Shown here: positions 43,657 to 53,169 of the stretch, piece by piece
How positions within the stretch are numbered: position 1 is the stretch's first letter
Layout of the letters: each line of letters opens with the position of its first letter
Assembly (NCBI RefSeq): GCF_019219075.1
Contig: NZ_JAHUWJ010000002.1
Span: forward strand, 487,757-551,756
Direction of reading: 5' to 3'
DNA from: Chitinophaga sp. sic0106
GTDB lineage: Bacteria; Bacteroidota; Bacteroidia; Chitinophagales; Chitinophagaceae
Length of the DNA: 64,000 bases
Made by a program: the position numbers and the translations under genes
Notes under the pieces: generated by a model
Seen by the model: only the letters and a program-made list of their open reading frames with translations
Database searches by the model: none
Told to the model about the DNA's origin: nothing

Positions 43657-43736
43657 CATTCGCGGAATGAACAAGCCTTTCCTGACAAAACGAATGAGAA
43701 TGAACAGATCAATTTTCCGCGAATGAAAATGAACAG
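43657..43736. repeat. Inverted and direct repeats after lanB2
   Basis: CATTCGCGGAA (43657-43667) and TTCCGCGAATG (43715-43725) are perfect 11-bp inverted arms separated by 47 bp. Between and around them GAATGAGAATGAACAG (43692-43707) and GAATGAAAATGAACAG (43721-43736) are near-identical 16-nt direct repeats. The complex sits in the 148-bp gap before the small membrane genes and could be a regulator site, an mRNA-processing element or a short mobile repeat. Confidence 0.6.
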
Positions 43737-43795
43737 CATGAATTAGTTAGAACTACTTACATTTGATTATAACCATTGTGAAAAACTTAACCTTT

Positions 43796-44329
43796 ATGAA
43801 ATCCTTTTATGATAATGATTTTCTTATTGAGCTGAATGAGAAGCGATGTACGGAGTATGCATCGTTAGCGCAGCAGATGACGGCGCGGTTTAGTATGTTG
43901 TTTGTTTTTTATTCGGTAATGTTGGCAGCGAGTATGCCGGTAGTGAAGCAGTTGCTGAAGGTAGGAAGTGTGGATTGGATGTTGGTAATTGGCTTTACTT
44001 CTTTTGGTGCCGCACTTGTTTTGTCCATTAGGTATGCGATACCGTTACTTAGTGCTGCAGAGCCGGATGTTTTAAAGTTACCCTTGTATTATTATCAATT
44101 TGTCAAGGAATACTTACTTATGCATATTCCGCCTAATGAGATTGCTTTGCAGGATGTATTAAATGAGGAGCTGAAACTCTACTATAAAAATGATCTGGAA
44201 AAATTGGCATTCCAACGGTACAAAAGAGTAATTTATCTACAGAAGTGCTTTGACAATAGTATACATTATTCATTGTCCTCTTTTGTTATATTTCTATTTG
44301 TTTTTTGCTATTACTTACTTCATTACTAA
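43796..44329 (+). CDS. Small polytopic membrane protein near lanB2
   Basis: ATG 43796 (MKSFYDNDFLIELNEKRCTE, 177 aa) is the likely start. The longer frame uses TTG at 43763. Three hydrophobic segments are visible: about 25-42 (MLFVFYSVMLAASMPVV), 55-78 (VDWMLVIGFTSFGAALVLS) and the C-terminal end (SSFVIFLFVFCYYLLHY). I recognise no family. Its TAA overlaps the ATG of the next small gene (TAATG). Membrane proteins at the end of lanthipeptide clusters can give self-protection, but that is only a guess here. Confidence 0.6.
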   Translation: MKSFYDNDFLIELNEKRCTEYASLAQQMTARFSMLFVFYSVMLAASMPVVKQLLKVGSVDWMLVIGFTSFGAALVLSIRYAIPLLSAAEPDVLKLPLYYYQFVKEYLLMHIPPNEIALQDVLNEELKLYYKNDLEKLAFQRYKRVIYLQKCFDNSIHYSLSSFVIFLFVFCYYLLHY

Positions 44330-44493
44330 TGATTGTAACAATGTGGTTACATCGTATTATAACCAGATTTTATATTTGCAAATGGCAAAGGTATTATGCC
44401 AGCATAGCCTATATTAAAAGTATAACGGATATCACAGGTAATGAGAAAGCAGGTCATCTATTATCAGCTACGATCTATGGTGGTGAACGATGA
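44329..44493 (+). CDS. Small basic protein, shortened paralogue of the next gene
   Basis: The ATG at 44329 overlaps the preceding stop and gives a 54-aa protein (MIVTMWLHRIITRFYICKWQ...). The segment ICKWQRYYASI resembles IRKWRRHYASV at the start of the 91-aa protein downstream, so the two are probably paralogues and this one is shortened. No function is known. Confidence 0.5.
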   Translation: MIVTMWLHRIITRFYICKWQRYYASIAYIKSITDITGNEKAGHLLSATIYGGER

Positions 44494-44630
44494 ACTGTGA
44501 AGGTAGAATTTCGTATTTGGAAGGCTATTTGAAATGTATAGAAGTGCTGCAACACAATTCTGTTTCACTGACATCCGTTTGTTTTTTCCGTATGCAATTT
44601 TGTTTCTAATTCATTATAATAATATTATGT

Positions 44631-44906
44631 ATGTTACTTCAGTTAATCCAAAAATGGTATATACGAAAATGGCGGAGGCACTATGCTAGCGTAGATAAAA
44701 AGGGAGAGTTAATCAGGGAAATGGCTGCTGTCTTTGGGAGCGAAGAGCTAGCTCGCGACTTTTACGATCGTTATCCTCCAACCTTGGTAAATTGGGATCT
44801 TGCTGTGGAGTTTCTTATGTGGGATCCTATTGAAAAACCTGAGGACTGTCCAAAGCCTGTTTATCACCAATACAGAGTAGATAACAGGAAGACTGCGAGG
44901 GCGTGA
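44631..44906 (+). CDS. Small protein with N-terminal WYIRKWRRHYAS motif
   Basis: The 91-aa protein (MLLQLIQKWYIRKWRRHYAS...) has a basic amphipathic N-terminus, a helical middle (LIREMAAVFGSEELARDFYD) and an acidic and Pro-rich end. It has no membrane helix or Cys pair. Its first part matches the shorter gene upstream. It may belong to the lanthipeptide cluster (immunity or leader-binding) or to the defence gene that follows 110 bp later. Confidence 0.45.
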   Translation: MLLQLIQKWYIRKWRRHYASVDKKGELIREMAAVFGSEELARDFYDRYPPTLVNWDLAVEFLMWDPIEKPEDCPKPVYHQYRVDNRKTARA

Positions 44907-45015
44907 TAGACCGGACCATTCCTCCCTGCTTATTTTTTCCGATTCCGCATACTGTAAGTCTATCCTTCCCCGTTTTAGGAAATAAACCATAAATTTACAG
45001 TTTCTCATTGCTGTT

Positions 45016-48000
45016 ATGATCGGACCCATTTTAAGCAGGCTGGAAGCCTCCCGCAAAGAACTGCTGGACCTCGGCCTTAGAAATCCCCTGCTCAACTATA
45101 AATTACCCACCGGCAAAGGCCTGCACATTGTGCAGGAACAGTCTGCTGCTGTATATAATATTCTTGTTCGCGAGAACAAAACAATGACCTTTGCCGGCAA
45201 AACCGCCGCAGAAGCGGCACGTACCCAGGAGCTGCCACTGGAAGCCCCTGCCGCACCGGCAAAAGATCCTGTTACTGATACCAAACTGCAAACCAACGAA
45301 AACAACGTTACCCTGCAGCATAAACTCCTGCAAACTTATTACGCAGCCCGCACCAGCGTGGAGGAACAAGGGGTTAATATCCTCTACCTCTCCCTCGGCA
45401 TGCTGCAATGGTACGAAACGGATAGCAGCCAGGAAGTGCGGCTGGCACCACTCATCCTCGTGCCGGTGCTGCTGGACCGCGGTAACGTGGGCGACAGATT
45501 TAAACTCAAATATACCCTGGAAGAAGTAGGAGAAAATATCTCCCTCCAGGCGAAAATGAAAACGGATTTCAATATCCATATCCCGGAACTGCCAGACCAG
45601 GAAGATGTAGATATCACCGCATATTTCGCTGCTGTGGAAACCGCCATCACCGGATATAACCGCTGGAAAGTAATTCCAGACGCCATTGAACTCGGCTTCT
45701 TCTCCTTCGGGAAATTCATGATCTATAATGACCTGGACAGCGACAACTGGCCCAACGGCCAAAAGCCGGAAGAACATCCGCTGATTGCCAGCCTGTTCGG
45801 TGCAGGATTTCAGGACCCTAATCCCGATATTCCGGAAAATGCATTCATCGACAGGGATACCAATGCTGCGGAATTATTTCAGGTTGTAGACGCCGACAGC
45901 TCCCAGATCATGGCCATGCTGGCTGTACAACAAGGGCGCAACCTCGTCATCCAGGGACCTCCCGGCACCGGTAAGTCCCAAACGATCACCAATATCATTG
46001 CAGATGCCATCGGTCGTGGTAAGAAAGTACTGTTCGTAGCAGAAAAACTCGCCGCCCTGGAAGTGGTAAAACGCCGGCTGGATAACATCTATCTCGGTGA
46101 AGCCTGCCTGGAACTGCACAGCCATAAAGCCAATAAAAAAGCACTGCACCAGGAACTCCGCCGCGTACTCGATCTTGGTAAGCCCGCAGCTTCCAGACTG
46201 CAGGAGGAGCTACACCTGCTGGACAATACCCGCGATGAACTGAACGACTACTGCCTCGCCATCAACACCGAAATACAAAACAGCAGTCTCACCCCGCAAC
46301 AAATAATCGGTAATCTGCTGCAACTGCGCCAGGATACCGAAAACGTAACCTTACCCCGTATAGCCGTTCCCGATATTAGTAACTGGAACGCCTACACGGC
46401 CGGTAAAGCTGTAGCACTGGCCGAACGTATGCAGGCATGCCTGCGCATGACAGGCGTACCCGCCACCGCCATATTCAGAGGCTCCATGCTCACCAGCCTG
46501 CTGCCTCATGAGCAAGCCAACGTAAAACTCATACTGGAAGAAGCCATCACCGCCGCGCAGCAACTGCAACACCGCTGCGCCGAAACCGCCACCTGGCTGC
46601 AACTCCCGGCACCTGATACCTTCGCCGCCGCCAACAGCCTGGTGACCATTTGCGAAGTAATCGCCAGCCAGCCGGATATACACGAAATGAATATCAGCCA
46701 CCCGGGATGGCTGCGCCAATCACAACTGATACAGGAAGTGCTGTCAGCCGGAGAACAGGCCGCCGCACTTCGTGAACAATATAAAAACCTCCTGATCCCC
46801 GAAGCCTGGGACCAGGACTTGTTGCAGGTACGCCAGGATGTGCTGGCACATGGCGAAAAATGGTATAAGTTCCTCATCGGCTCCTGGCGCCGCAGCAAAC
46901 AACAACTCGCTGCCCTCTGCCTCCAGGGCCTGCCAAACGATAACGCCACACGGCTGCAATATGTAGATGATGTGATGGCCTGCCGCCGCTTCGAAGCCAT
47001 CCTCAAAGAAAACGCCGCCCTCACCGATGGCCTCTTCGCTACACGCTGGGAAAAACTGCATAGCAACTGGCCGGTGCTCAACACCGCCGCCACCTGGCTA
47101 CAGCAACTCCACCAGCAAATTCAGCAAGGCACCGTTCCCGCCGCAGTAATCGACTGCCTGCAACGCCAGACCGATCCGGTAAAAGCTACCCAGGAACAAC
47201 AGCGCCTCCATCAACAAATAATTCTTACCAAAGAAAAATTAGGGGCAGCCCTGCAAGCGCTGCAAATGGAAGAAAGCAAACGTCTGCCCCTGCCACCATT
47301 GCAGGAGCAGACCTTCGCCGCCCAGCAGGAAACCCTGCACGAGTGGCATTCACATCTCCCTGAAATCACACATACCATTGCGTGGAATAATATTTCCGCC
47401 ACGGCAGAAAAAGAAAACCTGCAATGCCTCACGGAGGCAGGCCTGCACTGGCCCGCAGCCGGACAATATCTCAAAGCCGCCCTGCTCAAAAGCTGGTACG
47501 AATACCTGCTGGAAGCGGCAGTGCGACAATACCCGGAATTACGACAGTTCAACCGCTCCAGTCACGAAGAGCTCATCCGGCAATTCCAGCGCCTCGATAC
47601 CTTACAGTTACAGTATAACCGTATACGTGCGGCACTGCACCATTGGGAGCAAATGCCTAAAACGGAAGCAGGCGGACAAGTAAACATCCTTAAAACAGAG
47701 TTCAATAAAAAGGCAAGACATATGCCGGTGCGTAAGCTGATGCAGGCCGCCGGCTGGGCTATACAGGCCATTAAGCCGGTATTTATGATGAGCCCTATGT
47801 CTATCGCCAACTTCCTGCCGCCGGAATCAGTGGAGTTCGACCTCGTTATATTTGATGAAGCCAGCCAGGTGCGGCCGGTAGATGCGCTGGGCGCCATCAT
47901 GCGGGGTAAACAGCTGGTTGTAGTAGGAGATACGCGACAGCTGCCACCTACGAGCTTCTTCGACACGCTCACCCGCGAAATAGATGATGAAGAAAACGTA

Positions 48001-49671
48001 ACGGCCGACATGCAAAGCATCCTCGGCCTCTGCGATGCGCAGGGCGCGCCACAACGCATGCTCCGCTGGCATTACCGTAGTCGCCATGAATCCCTGATCA
48101 CCCTTTCCAACCATGAATTTTACGATAATAAACTGGTGATATTCCCGGGCCCGGGCACCAAAGAGCAGGCCGGCCTGGTATTCCATCACCTCGCAGATAC
48201 AGCGTACGACAGGGGTAAAACCCGCACCAATCCCAAAGAGGCGGAGCGTGTAGCCGATGCCGTTATCGCACATGCAAAAACATTTCCGAAACAAAGTCTG
48301 GGCGTGGTAGCCTTCAGTACCAGCCAGCGAGAAGCCATCAGTGATGCACTGGAAGTACGCCGAAAGGCACACCCGGAGCTGGAAAGCTTCTTCACCAGTC
48401 ACCACGATGAGCCCTTTTTTGTCAAGAACCTCGAAAACGTACAGGGGGATGAAAGGGACGTAATCTATATCTCTATCGGTTACGGCCGTACGGAGGAAGG
48501 CTATGTGGCCATGTCTTTCGGGCCGCTCAACAACGAAGGCGGCGAACGCCGGCTCAATGTACTCATTACCCGCGCCAAGCTGCGCTGCGAAGTGTTTACC
48601 AACATCACCGCAGATGATATTGATGAGAGTCGCACCCAGAGCTACGGTATACGTGCACTCAAGAGCTTCCTCTACTACGCACAACATGGTAAACTCAACT
48701 ACACTGAAGAAACCGGTTTGCCGGCAGATAGCCCGTTTGAAGAAAACGTAGCCGCCGCACTCGCCGCTAAAGGGTATACTATCCGCAAACAGGTGGGCGC
48801 CAAAGGCTTCTATATAGATATGGCCGTGGTAGATCCCGATTTTCCGGGACGCTACCTGCTGGGAATAGAATGCGACGGCGCTGCCTATCACTCGGCAAGG
48901 TCCGCACGCGACAGGGACCGGCTCCGTCAGCAAGTGCTGGAAGGTATGGGTTGGAAGATACACCGCATCTGGAGTACCGACTGGTTCCATCATCCGGAGG
49001 CGGAGCTGGAGCGACTCATCGCCGCCATTGAAGCAGCAAAGCATGCCCACCAGCAGGCTGATAAAGCAGAGGAAATTACCGCCGAAGAAATTGCCATGGA
49101 ACGTACCGTGGTGGAAGTGCCGGAAGAAAAAACGGTGCCTTACCAGATCGCCAGCCTGCCGGAAGATATCCGCGAGCAGGAACTTCATCAGGCGCCGATA
49201 GGGCAGCTCTGCAACTGGATTCAACAGGTAGTAGAGGTGGAAAGCCCGGTGCATTTTGATGAGCTGGCACGCAGGATGGTGGAAGCCGCAGGTGTTACGC
49301 GGGTAGGACCGCGACTCCGGGAAGTACTCCGCCACGCTGTACGGCACGCCGATGCGGGTAAGCGTATCCGTATCAAAGGGCAATTCCTCTGGCATGTGGA
49401 TCTCCCATCACCGTTGGTGCGTGACCGTAGTGAGTTGCCGGCATCCGCCAGGAAAGTGAATTACATCGCCGTAGAAGAGATGGGCGTAGCACTGGAGAAA
49501 GTGGTAAAAGATGCGGTGGCCATTCAGCCCGAAGCCGCCGTGCCTTTTATGGCTAAAATGTTTGGTTTCAGCAGGGTGACCGAAGATATGAGAACAGAAT
49601 TTCTCAAAGGTATCGTTGCCAGCGTAGAAAATAATGTGGTGCAGATGGATGGGGACTACCTGAAAGCATAA
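45016..49671 (+). CDS. DUF4011-type SF1 helicase with Vsr-like nuclease and DUF3320, candidate defence protein
   Basis: The 1551-aa protein begins with a DUF4011-like domain (about 1-250, ASRKELLDLGLRNPLLNYKL). An SF1/Upf1-like helicase has Walker A GPPGTGKS (314-321) and Walker B FDEAS (946-950), followed by LVVVGDTRQLPPTSFF and VQGDERDVIYISIGYGRTE. A Vsr/MTES_1575-like endonuclease has Glu1285-Cys-Asp1287 in LGIECDGAAYHSA and then WKIHRIWSTDWF. The C-terminus is DUF3320-like (about 1375-1500). The same domain set is found in single-gene antiphage candidates such as Hhe. No partner genes are evident, so it probably works alone on foreign nucleic acid. Confidence 0.82.
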   Translation: MIGPILSRLEASRKELLDLGLRNPLLNYKLPTGKGLHIVQEQSAAVYNILVRENKTMTFAGKTAAEAARTQELPLEAPAAPAKDPVTDTKLQTNENNVTLQHKLLQTYYAARTSVEEQGVNILYLSLGMLQWYETDSSQEVRLAPLILVPVLLDRGNVGDRFKLKYTLEEVGENISLQAKMKTDFNIHIPELPDQEDVDITAYFAAVETAITGYNRWKVIPDAIELGFFSFGKFMIYNDLDSDNWPNGQKPEEHPLIASLFGAGFQDPNPDIPENAFIDRDTNAAELFQVVDADSSQIMAMLAVQQGRNLVIQGPPGTGKSQTITNIIADAIGRGKKVLFVAEKLAALEVVKRRLDNIYLGEACLELHSHKANKKALHQELRRVLDLGKPAASRLQEELHLLDNTRDELNDYCLAINTEIQNSSLTPQQIIGNLLQLRQDTENVTLPRIAVPDISNWNAYTAGKAVALAERMQACLRMTGVPATAIFRGSMLTSLLPHEQANVKLILEEAITAAQQLQHRCAETATWLQLPAPDTFAAANSLVTICEVIASQPDIHEMNISHPGWLRQSQLIQEVLSAGEQAAALREQYKNLLIPEAWDQDLLQVRQDVLAHGEKWYKFLIGSWRRSKQQLAALCLQGLPNDNATRLQYVDDVMACRRFEAILKENAALTDGLFATRWEKLHSNWPVLNTAATWLQQLHQQIQQGTVPAAVIDCLQRQTDPVKATQEQQRLHQQIILTKEKLGAALQALQMEESKRLPLPPLQEQTFAAQQETLHEWHSHLPEITHTIAWNNISATAEKENLQCLTEAGLHWPAAGQYLKAALLKSWYEYLLEAAVRQYPELRQFNRSSHEELIRQFQRLDTLQLQYNRIRAALHHWEQMPKTEAGGQVNILKTEFNKKARHMPVRKLMQAAGWAIQAIKPVFMMSPMSIANFLPPESVEFDLVIFDEASQVRPVDALGAIMRGKQLVVVGDTRQLPPTSFFDTLTREIDDEENVTADMQSILGLCDAQGAPQRMLRWHYRSRHESLITLSNHEFYDNKLVIFPGPGTKEQAGLVFHHLADTAYDRGKTRTNPKEAERVADAVIAHAKTFPKQSLGVVAFSTSQREAISDALEVRRKAHPELESFFTSHHDEPFFVKNLENVQGDERDVIYISIGYGRTEEGYVAMSFGPLNNEGGERRLNVLITRAKLRCEVFTNITADDIDESRTQSYGIRALKSFLYYAQHGKLNYTEETGLPADSPFEENVAAALAAKGYTIRKQVGAKGFYIDMAVVDPDFPGRYLLGIECDGAAYHSARSARDRDRLRQQVLEGMGWKIHRIWSTDWFHHPEAELERLIAAIEAAKHAHQQADKAEEITAEEIAMERTVVEVPEEKTVPYQIASLPEDIREQELHQAPIGQLCNWIQQVVEVESPVHFDELARRMVEAAGVTRVGPRLREVLRHAVRHADAGKRIRIKGQFLWHVDLPSPLVRDRSELPASARKVNYIAVEEMGVALEKVVKDAVAIQPEAAVPFMAKMFGFSRVTEDMRTEFLKGIVASVENNVVQMDGDYLKA

Positions 49672-49792
49672 TAACGGACAAGGTTGTACTAAAAACGAAC
49701 AGTGTTGTATTATTTATTATATGTATTTGGTTCTTATGTAAATAATTCCCCCTTGGCATAGCAGGTGTGATATCTCTGTAAAATTAATCCCT

Positions 49793-52195
49793 ATGATACA
49801 CAACTACATATTGATTGCGTGGCGTAACCTGCTTCGTTATCGCTTGTATACATTGATCAACCTGACGGGACTCACCATTGGCCTGGCAGCCTGTTGGGTG
49901 TTGCTCTTGTATGTGTATAAGGAGAAAAGCTACGATACCTATTTTGATAAAGGCGACCGGATATACCGGGTAGTGAATGCCGCCAGCTGGACGGGAGGTA
50001 ACCTGAATCTGGCCAGTACCTCCGCACCTTTCGGGCCGGTATTGCAGCGCGACTATCCTGAGGTGGAAACAGCGTTGCGCATTGCGGCAGACGGCAATAA
50101 CACCCTGGAATCCGGCAACAAACGCTATGATATTGGTTCCCTTTTTATCACTGATCCTACTTTTTTTAAAGTTTTTAATTTTAAATCCCTCGCCGGCAAT
50201 GCCGAAACAGCCTTGAATGCACCCGGTAACATCGTGCTCACCAAAACCACGGCGGTAAAAATGTTTGGAAGCCCGGAAGCCGCTATAGGAAAAGCAGTGG
50301 TCATCAATAAACCGAGTGTTTACCAGGTAGCTGCGGTAGTGGATGACGTTCCGGTAAATACACATTTTCAATTTGAAGCAGTAAGGGCCATGCCGGCGGA
50401 TTATCATGCCGATGGCTGGCAGAACTTTGAACTCTATACTTATTTGTTGTTGAAACCCGGTGCCAGCGCAGATGGCCTACAAACCAAGCTCAAAGGTTTT
50501 TATGATAAGTACCTGAAGCAATATATGGGAGAAGGCGTGTCGTTCAACATGACCCTGCAACCCCTGACCACGATCCACTTACAATCTCACCTGAGCTTTG
50601 AGCTGGGAGCCAATGGAAATGTAGTGTATGTGTATATTTTTCTTTGTGCAGCCATCCTGATTTTGCTGATAGGTTGTATTAATTATATGAACCTTTCTAC
50701 TGCCCGTGCAGTGGTACGAACCAGGGAAGTAGGTGTCCGTAAAGCGCTGGGGTCCGACAGATGGCAGGTGGCGATGCTGTTTATAGCGGAAGCCCTTATT
50801 CTGACGCTGGTAGCGGTAGTTGTGGCATTTGCACTGGTGGTCACTGTGCTGCCGGCATTCAATAATATTACTGGTGTAAGCCTGCATATCTGGGATGCCG
50901 GGATAGGCGTTACCGTTATAGCGGTACTGTTGGTGGCATTGGGAACGGCATTGCTGGCGGGTGCTTATCCGGCGTTGATTATGTCCGGGTTTAATATGAT
51001 CAATAGTTTAAAAGGGCATCGCGCAATTCCATCGCATAGCGCTTTCCGTAAAGGGCTGGTCGTATTTCAGTTTTGCATCGCGATACTGCTGGCAGTCAGC
51101 GCCAACGTGGCTTACAGGCAATTACAATATGTGACTACCACTGATATCGGATTCAACAAACATCAGTTGCTCACCTTTCATTTACCAGATCAGGAGAGCC
51201 GTCATCATATTGCCGCCATCAAGCAGCAGCTGTTGGAAAATAAATTGATCAAAAGCGTAACTGCGTCCAGTAATCCCATTGGGGATAATAACATTGGTAC
51301 AAACGGATTCCTGTTTGAGCAGTCCGATGGCCGGATGCCTTCAGCTACCCTGTTGGCCCAGAACTTTTATGTGGATGCTGATTTCATCCCTACCATGGGT
51401 ATAAAAGTGATACAAGGTAGAAATCTGTCGGATAAGGGAGATGGGGACCGTTACCATGGTGTATTGATAAATGAAACTTTGGTGAAGAAGCTCGGCTATA
51501 CGAATCCCATCGGCAAGCGCGTGGAATTTGCCATCAATGATAAAAATATATCGGTGTCAAGGGTGATTGTTGGAGTGGTAAAGGATTTTCATATTTATTC
51601 CTTGCAGCATAAAGTGGCCCCGTTAGTGTTGAGAATGGCGCCTGTACCCGAGATGGAAGATAATTTATTTGTGAGGATCAGCAGTGAAAATATTCCGCAG
51701 GCCATTGCATGGATTGAAAAGGTTTATCATCAGTATGAGAAAGAAAATACCTTCTCCTATCGCTTTCTGGATGAAGCATTTGGCAGGCAGTATGAAAAGG
51801 AGCGTGTGCAGGAGCGTGTATTCATGATGTTTACCCTGCTGGCGTTGTTTATTGCCTGTCTGGGTTTGCTGGGCCTGGCAGCCTTTACGGCAGTGCAGCG
51901 AAATAAGGAAATCGGCATCCGTAAGGTATTGGGTGCAAGTGTTTGGGGAATTGTTGGTTTACTATCGCTGGACTTTATCAAACTGGTGTTAATAGCGATT
52001 GCCGTTACTGTTCCGGTGGCATGGTGGTACATGGGCCGGTGGCTGGACCAGTTTGCCTATCATATCCATTTGAACCCGGAGGTCTTTATTATAACAGCTT
52101 TGACGGTATTGGCGGTGGCATTACTGACCGTTAGTTACCATGCTATAAAAGCTGCTGTTGCTAATCCTGCAAAGAGTTTGAAGTCGGCCGATTAA
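49793..52195 (+). CDS. FtsX-type ABC transporter permease (MacB-like)
   Basis: The 800-aa protein has two FtsX modules, each with MacB-like periplasmic cores: N-terminal MIHNYILIAWRNLLRYRLYT with helix 1, then a large periplasmic domain, three helices around residues 280-420 (with RTREVGVRKALGSDRWQVAM), a second periplasmic domain and three final helices (with VQRNKEIGIRKVLGASVWGI). Chitinophaga-type genomes carry many of these permeases, usually without an adjacent ATPase. No ATPase is nearby. Its end overlaps the convergent Rrf2 gene by 4 bp. Confidence 0.85.
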   Translation: MIHNYILIAWRNLLRYRLYTLINLTGLTIGLAACWVLLLYVYKEKSYDTYFDKGDRIYRVVNAASWTGGNLNLASTSAPFGPVLQRDYPEVETALRIAADGNNTLESGNKRYDIGSLFITDPTFFKVFNFKSLAGNAETALNAPGNIVLTKTTAVKMFGSPEAAIGKAVVINKPSVYQVAAVVDDVPVNTHFQFEAVRAMPADYHADGWQNFELYTYLLLKPGASADGLQTKLKGFYDKYLKQYMGEGVSFNMTLQPLTTIHLQSHLSFELGANGNVVYVYIFLCAAILILLIGCINYMNLSTARAVVRTREVGVRKALGSDRWQVAMLFIAEALILTLVAVVVAFALVVTVLPAFNNITGVSLHIWDAGIGVTVIAVLLVALGTALLAGAYPALIMSGFNMINSLKGHRAIPSHSAFRKGLVVFQFCIAILLAVSANVAYRQLQYVTTTDIGFNKHQLLTFHLPDQESRHHIAAIKQQLLENKLIKSVTASSNPIGDNNIGTNGFLFEQSDGRMPSATLLAQNFYVDADFIPTMGIKVIQGRNLSDKGDGDRYHGVLINETLVKKLGYTNPIGKRVEFAINDKNISVSRVIVGVVKDFHIYSLQHKVAPLVLRMAPVPEMEDNLFVRISSENIPQAIAWIEKVYHQYEKENTFSYRFLDEAFGRQYEKERVQERVFMMFTLLALFIACLGLLGLAAFTAVQRNKEIGIRKVLGASVWGIVGLLSLDFIKLVLIAIAVTVPVAWWYMGRWLDQFAYHIHLNPEVFIITALTVLAVALLTVSYHAIKAAVANPAKSLKSAD

Positions 52196-52602
52196 TCAAA
52201 TTGCCGGGAGAAGTCGGCCAGGGAAATGCCATGTAATTTATTCACCAGTACGTCTTCCACTTCTGCGTACAGGTGTTCCAGGTGGGTATTAATATCTCTG
52301 CCTACGGCACAATCAGGGTTAGGGGTATTGCGGCTGTTGCCCAGGAGGGAAGATTGCCGTACGGCCCCGTAAATATCAGAAAGCATAATGCTTTCAGCGG
52401 GTTTTGCCAGGGCGGCACCGCCATTTTTACCTTCTTTACTTTCCACCAGGCCGCTGTTGCGGAGGTTGCTGATTTCCTTACGAACGATTACCGGGTTGCA
52501 GTTGATACTGCCGGCTATGAAGTCGGACGACAATAAACTCCCTTCCGCCCTTGCCAGGAGGGTGAGTATGTGAAGAGAAATCGGAAATCTGCCGTTGTTC
52601 AT
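52192..52602 (-). CDS. Rrf2-family transcriptional regulator
   Basis: ATG at 52602 (MNNGRFPISLHILTLLARAE, 136 aa) is chosen because the earlier ATG at 52629 would lie within the -7 promoter element. The winged-helix domain includes SSDFIAGSINCNPVIVRKEI and GLVESKEGKNGGAALAKP, the Rrf2 wing with the conserved Gly-Gly. Only one Cys (PNPDCAV) lies in the region where Fe-S members have three, so it probably senses something other than an Fe-S cluster. A palindrome sits over its own promoter. Confidence 0.85.
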   Translation of the reverse strand: MNNGRFPISLHILTLLARAEGSLLSSDFIAGSINCNPVIVRKEISNLRNSGLVESKEGKNGGAALAKPAESIMLSDIYGAVRQSSLLGNSRNTPNPDCAVGRDINTHLEHLYAEVEDVLVNKLHGISLADFSRQFD

Positions 52603-52603
52603 T

Positions 52604-52634
52604 CTGTAATTAATGTTATTACAGTACAAAGTTA
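52604..52634 (-). promoter_or_regulatory. Rrf2 promoter -7 element and palindromic operator
   Basis: On the reverse strand TAACTTTG (52627-52634) matches the -7 element TANNTTTG. A near -33 TTCG is 19 nt further upstream. Directly after it CTGTAAT (52604-52610 on plus) and ATTACAG (52618-52624) make a perfect 7-7-7 palindrome covering the expected transcription start. This is a likely autorepression site. Confidence 0.6.
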
Positions 52635-52658
52635 CAATAAAAGCGGGTAAAATCGAAA

Positions 52659-53087
52659 TTAGCGCTGGCTGAAGAAGTAAACCAGGCTGGCGGCGATCAG
52701 CAAAATCACAATAAGTACTATAACGCAGCCATTTTTGTTTGGTTTTTTTATTGCATGTGTAAGTCCTCTGGAAGCCAATAAGCTATCTACTTCCTGTTTC
52801 GCTTGTGATAGGGAGACTTTAGTGCTGCTCAGCTTATTCATCTCGATCAGGTAGTATTTGATGCCGTGAATAAGTCCGTGACTTAGGCACAGGTCGACGA
52901 CCTGTTCGTGGATGTTCTTTTTTTGTTGTGCCAGCGAATGTGGGGTCGACGGGTAGGCGGGGATCACCTTTTGGCAGTGATCACAGACTACAATTACATC
53001 AGCAGGATTTTTTTCAGGTATAGCGCGGACTAGATCATGGCTGCCACAGTACGGGCAGGCAGCGGCAAGGTCTTTTACGGTGCTCAT
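52659..53087 (-). CDS. Zinc-ribbon, C-tail-anchored membrane protein
   Basis: The 142-aa protein has an N-terminal zinc ribbon with Cys11-x2-Cys14 and Cys35-x2-Cys38, a helical middle (two similar stretches around LCLSHGLIHGIKYYL and LLASRGLTHAIKK), and one C-terminal membrane helix (about 119-138, VIVLIVILLIAASLVYFF). I do not recognise it. It could dock a soluble partner to the membrane through the ribbon. Confidence 0.6.
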   Translation of the reverse strand: MSTVKDLAAACPYCGSHDLVRAIPEKNPADVIVVCDHCQKVIPAYPSTPHSLAQQKKNIHEQVVDLCLSHGLIHGIKYYLIEMNKLSSTKVSLSQAKQEVDSLLASRGLTHAIKKPNKNGCVIVLIVILLIAASLVYFFSQR

Positions 53088-53169
53088 TAATGGAATTTCA
53101 GTTTTTTATAACTGATGGAAGATAATAAAAAAGGCTGATTAAACCTTACTTTTTCCCATAGGCCTTTTT

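Noticed and set aside
47827..49395. 522-codon reverse-strand open frame opposite the helicase gene
   Set aside because: It overlaps the recognised helicase and nuclease motifs on the plus strand and has no protein-like motifs of its own.
49793..52195. The FtsX permease as the lanthipeptide immunity transporter (LanFEG)
   Set aside because: It has no ATPase partner, is separated from the cluster by the 4.7-kb helicase gene, and such permeases are common housekeeping-like paralogues in this group.
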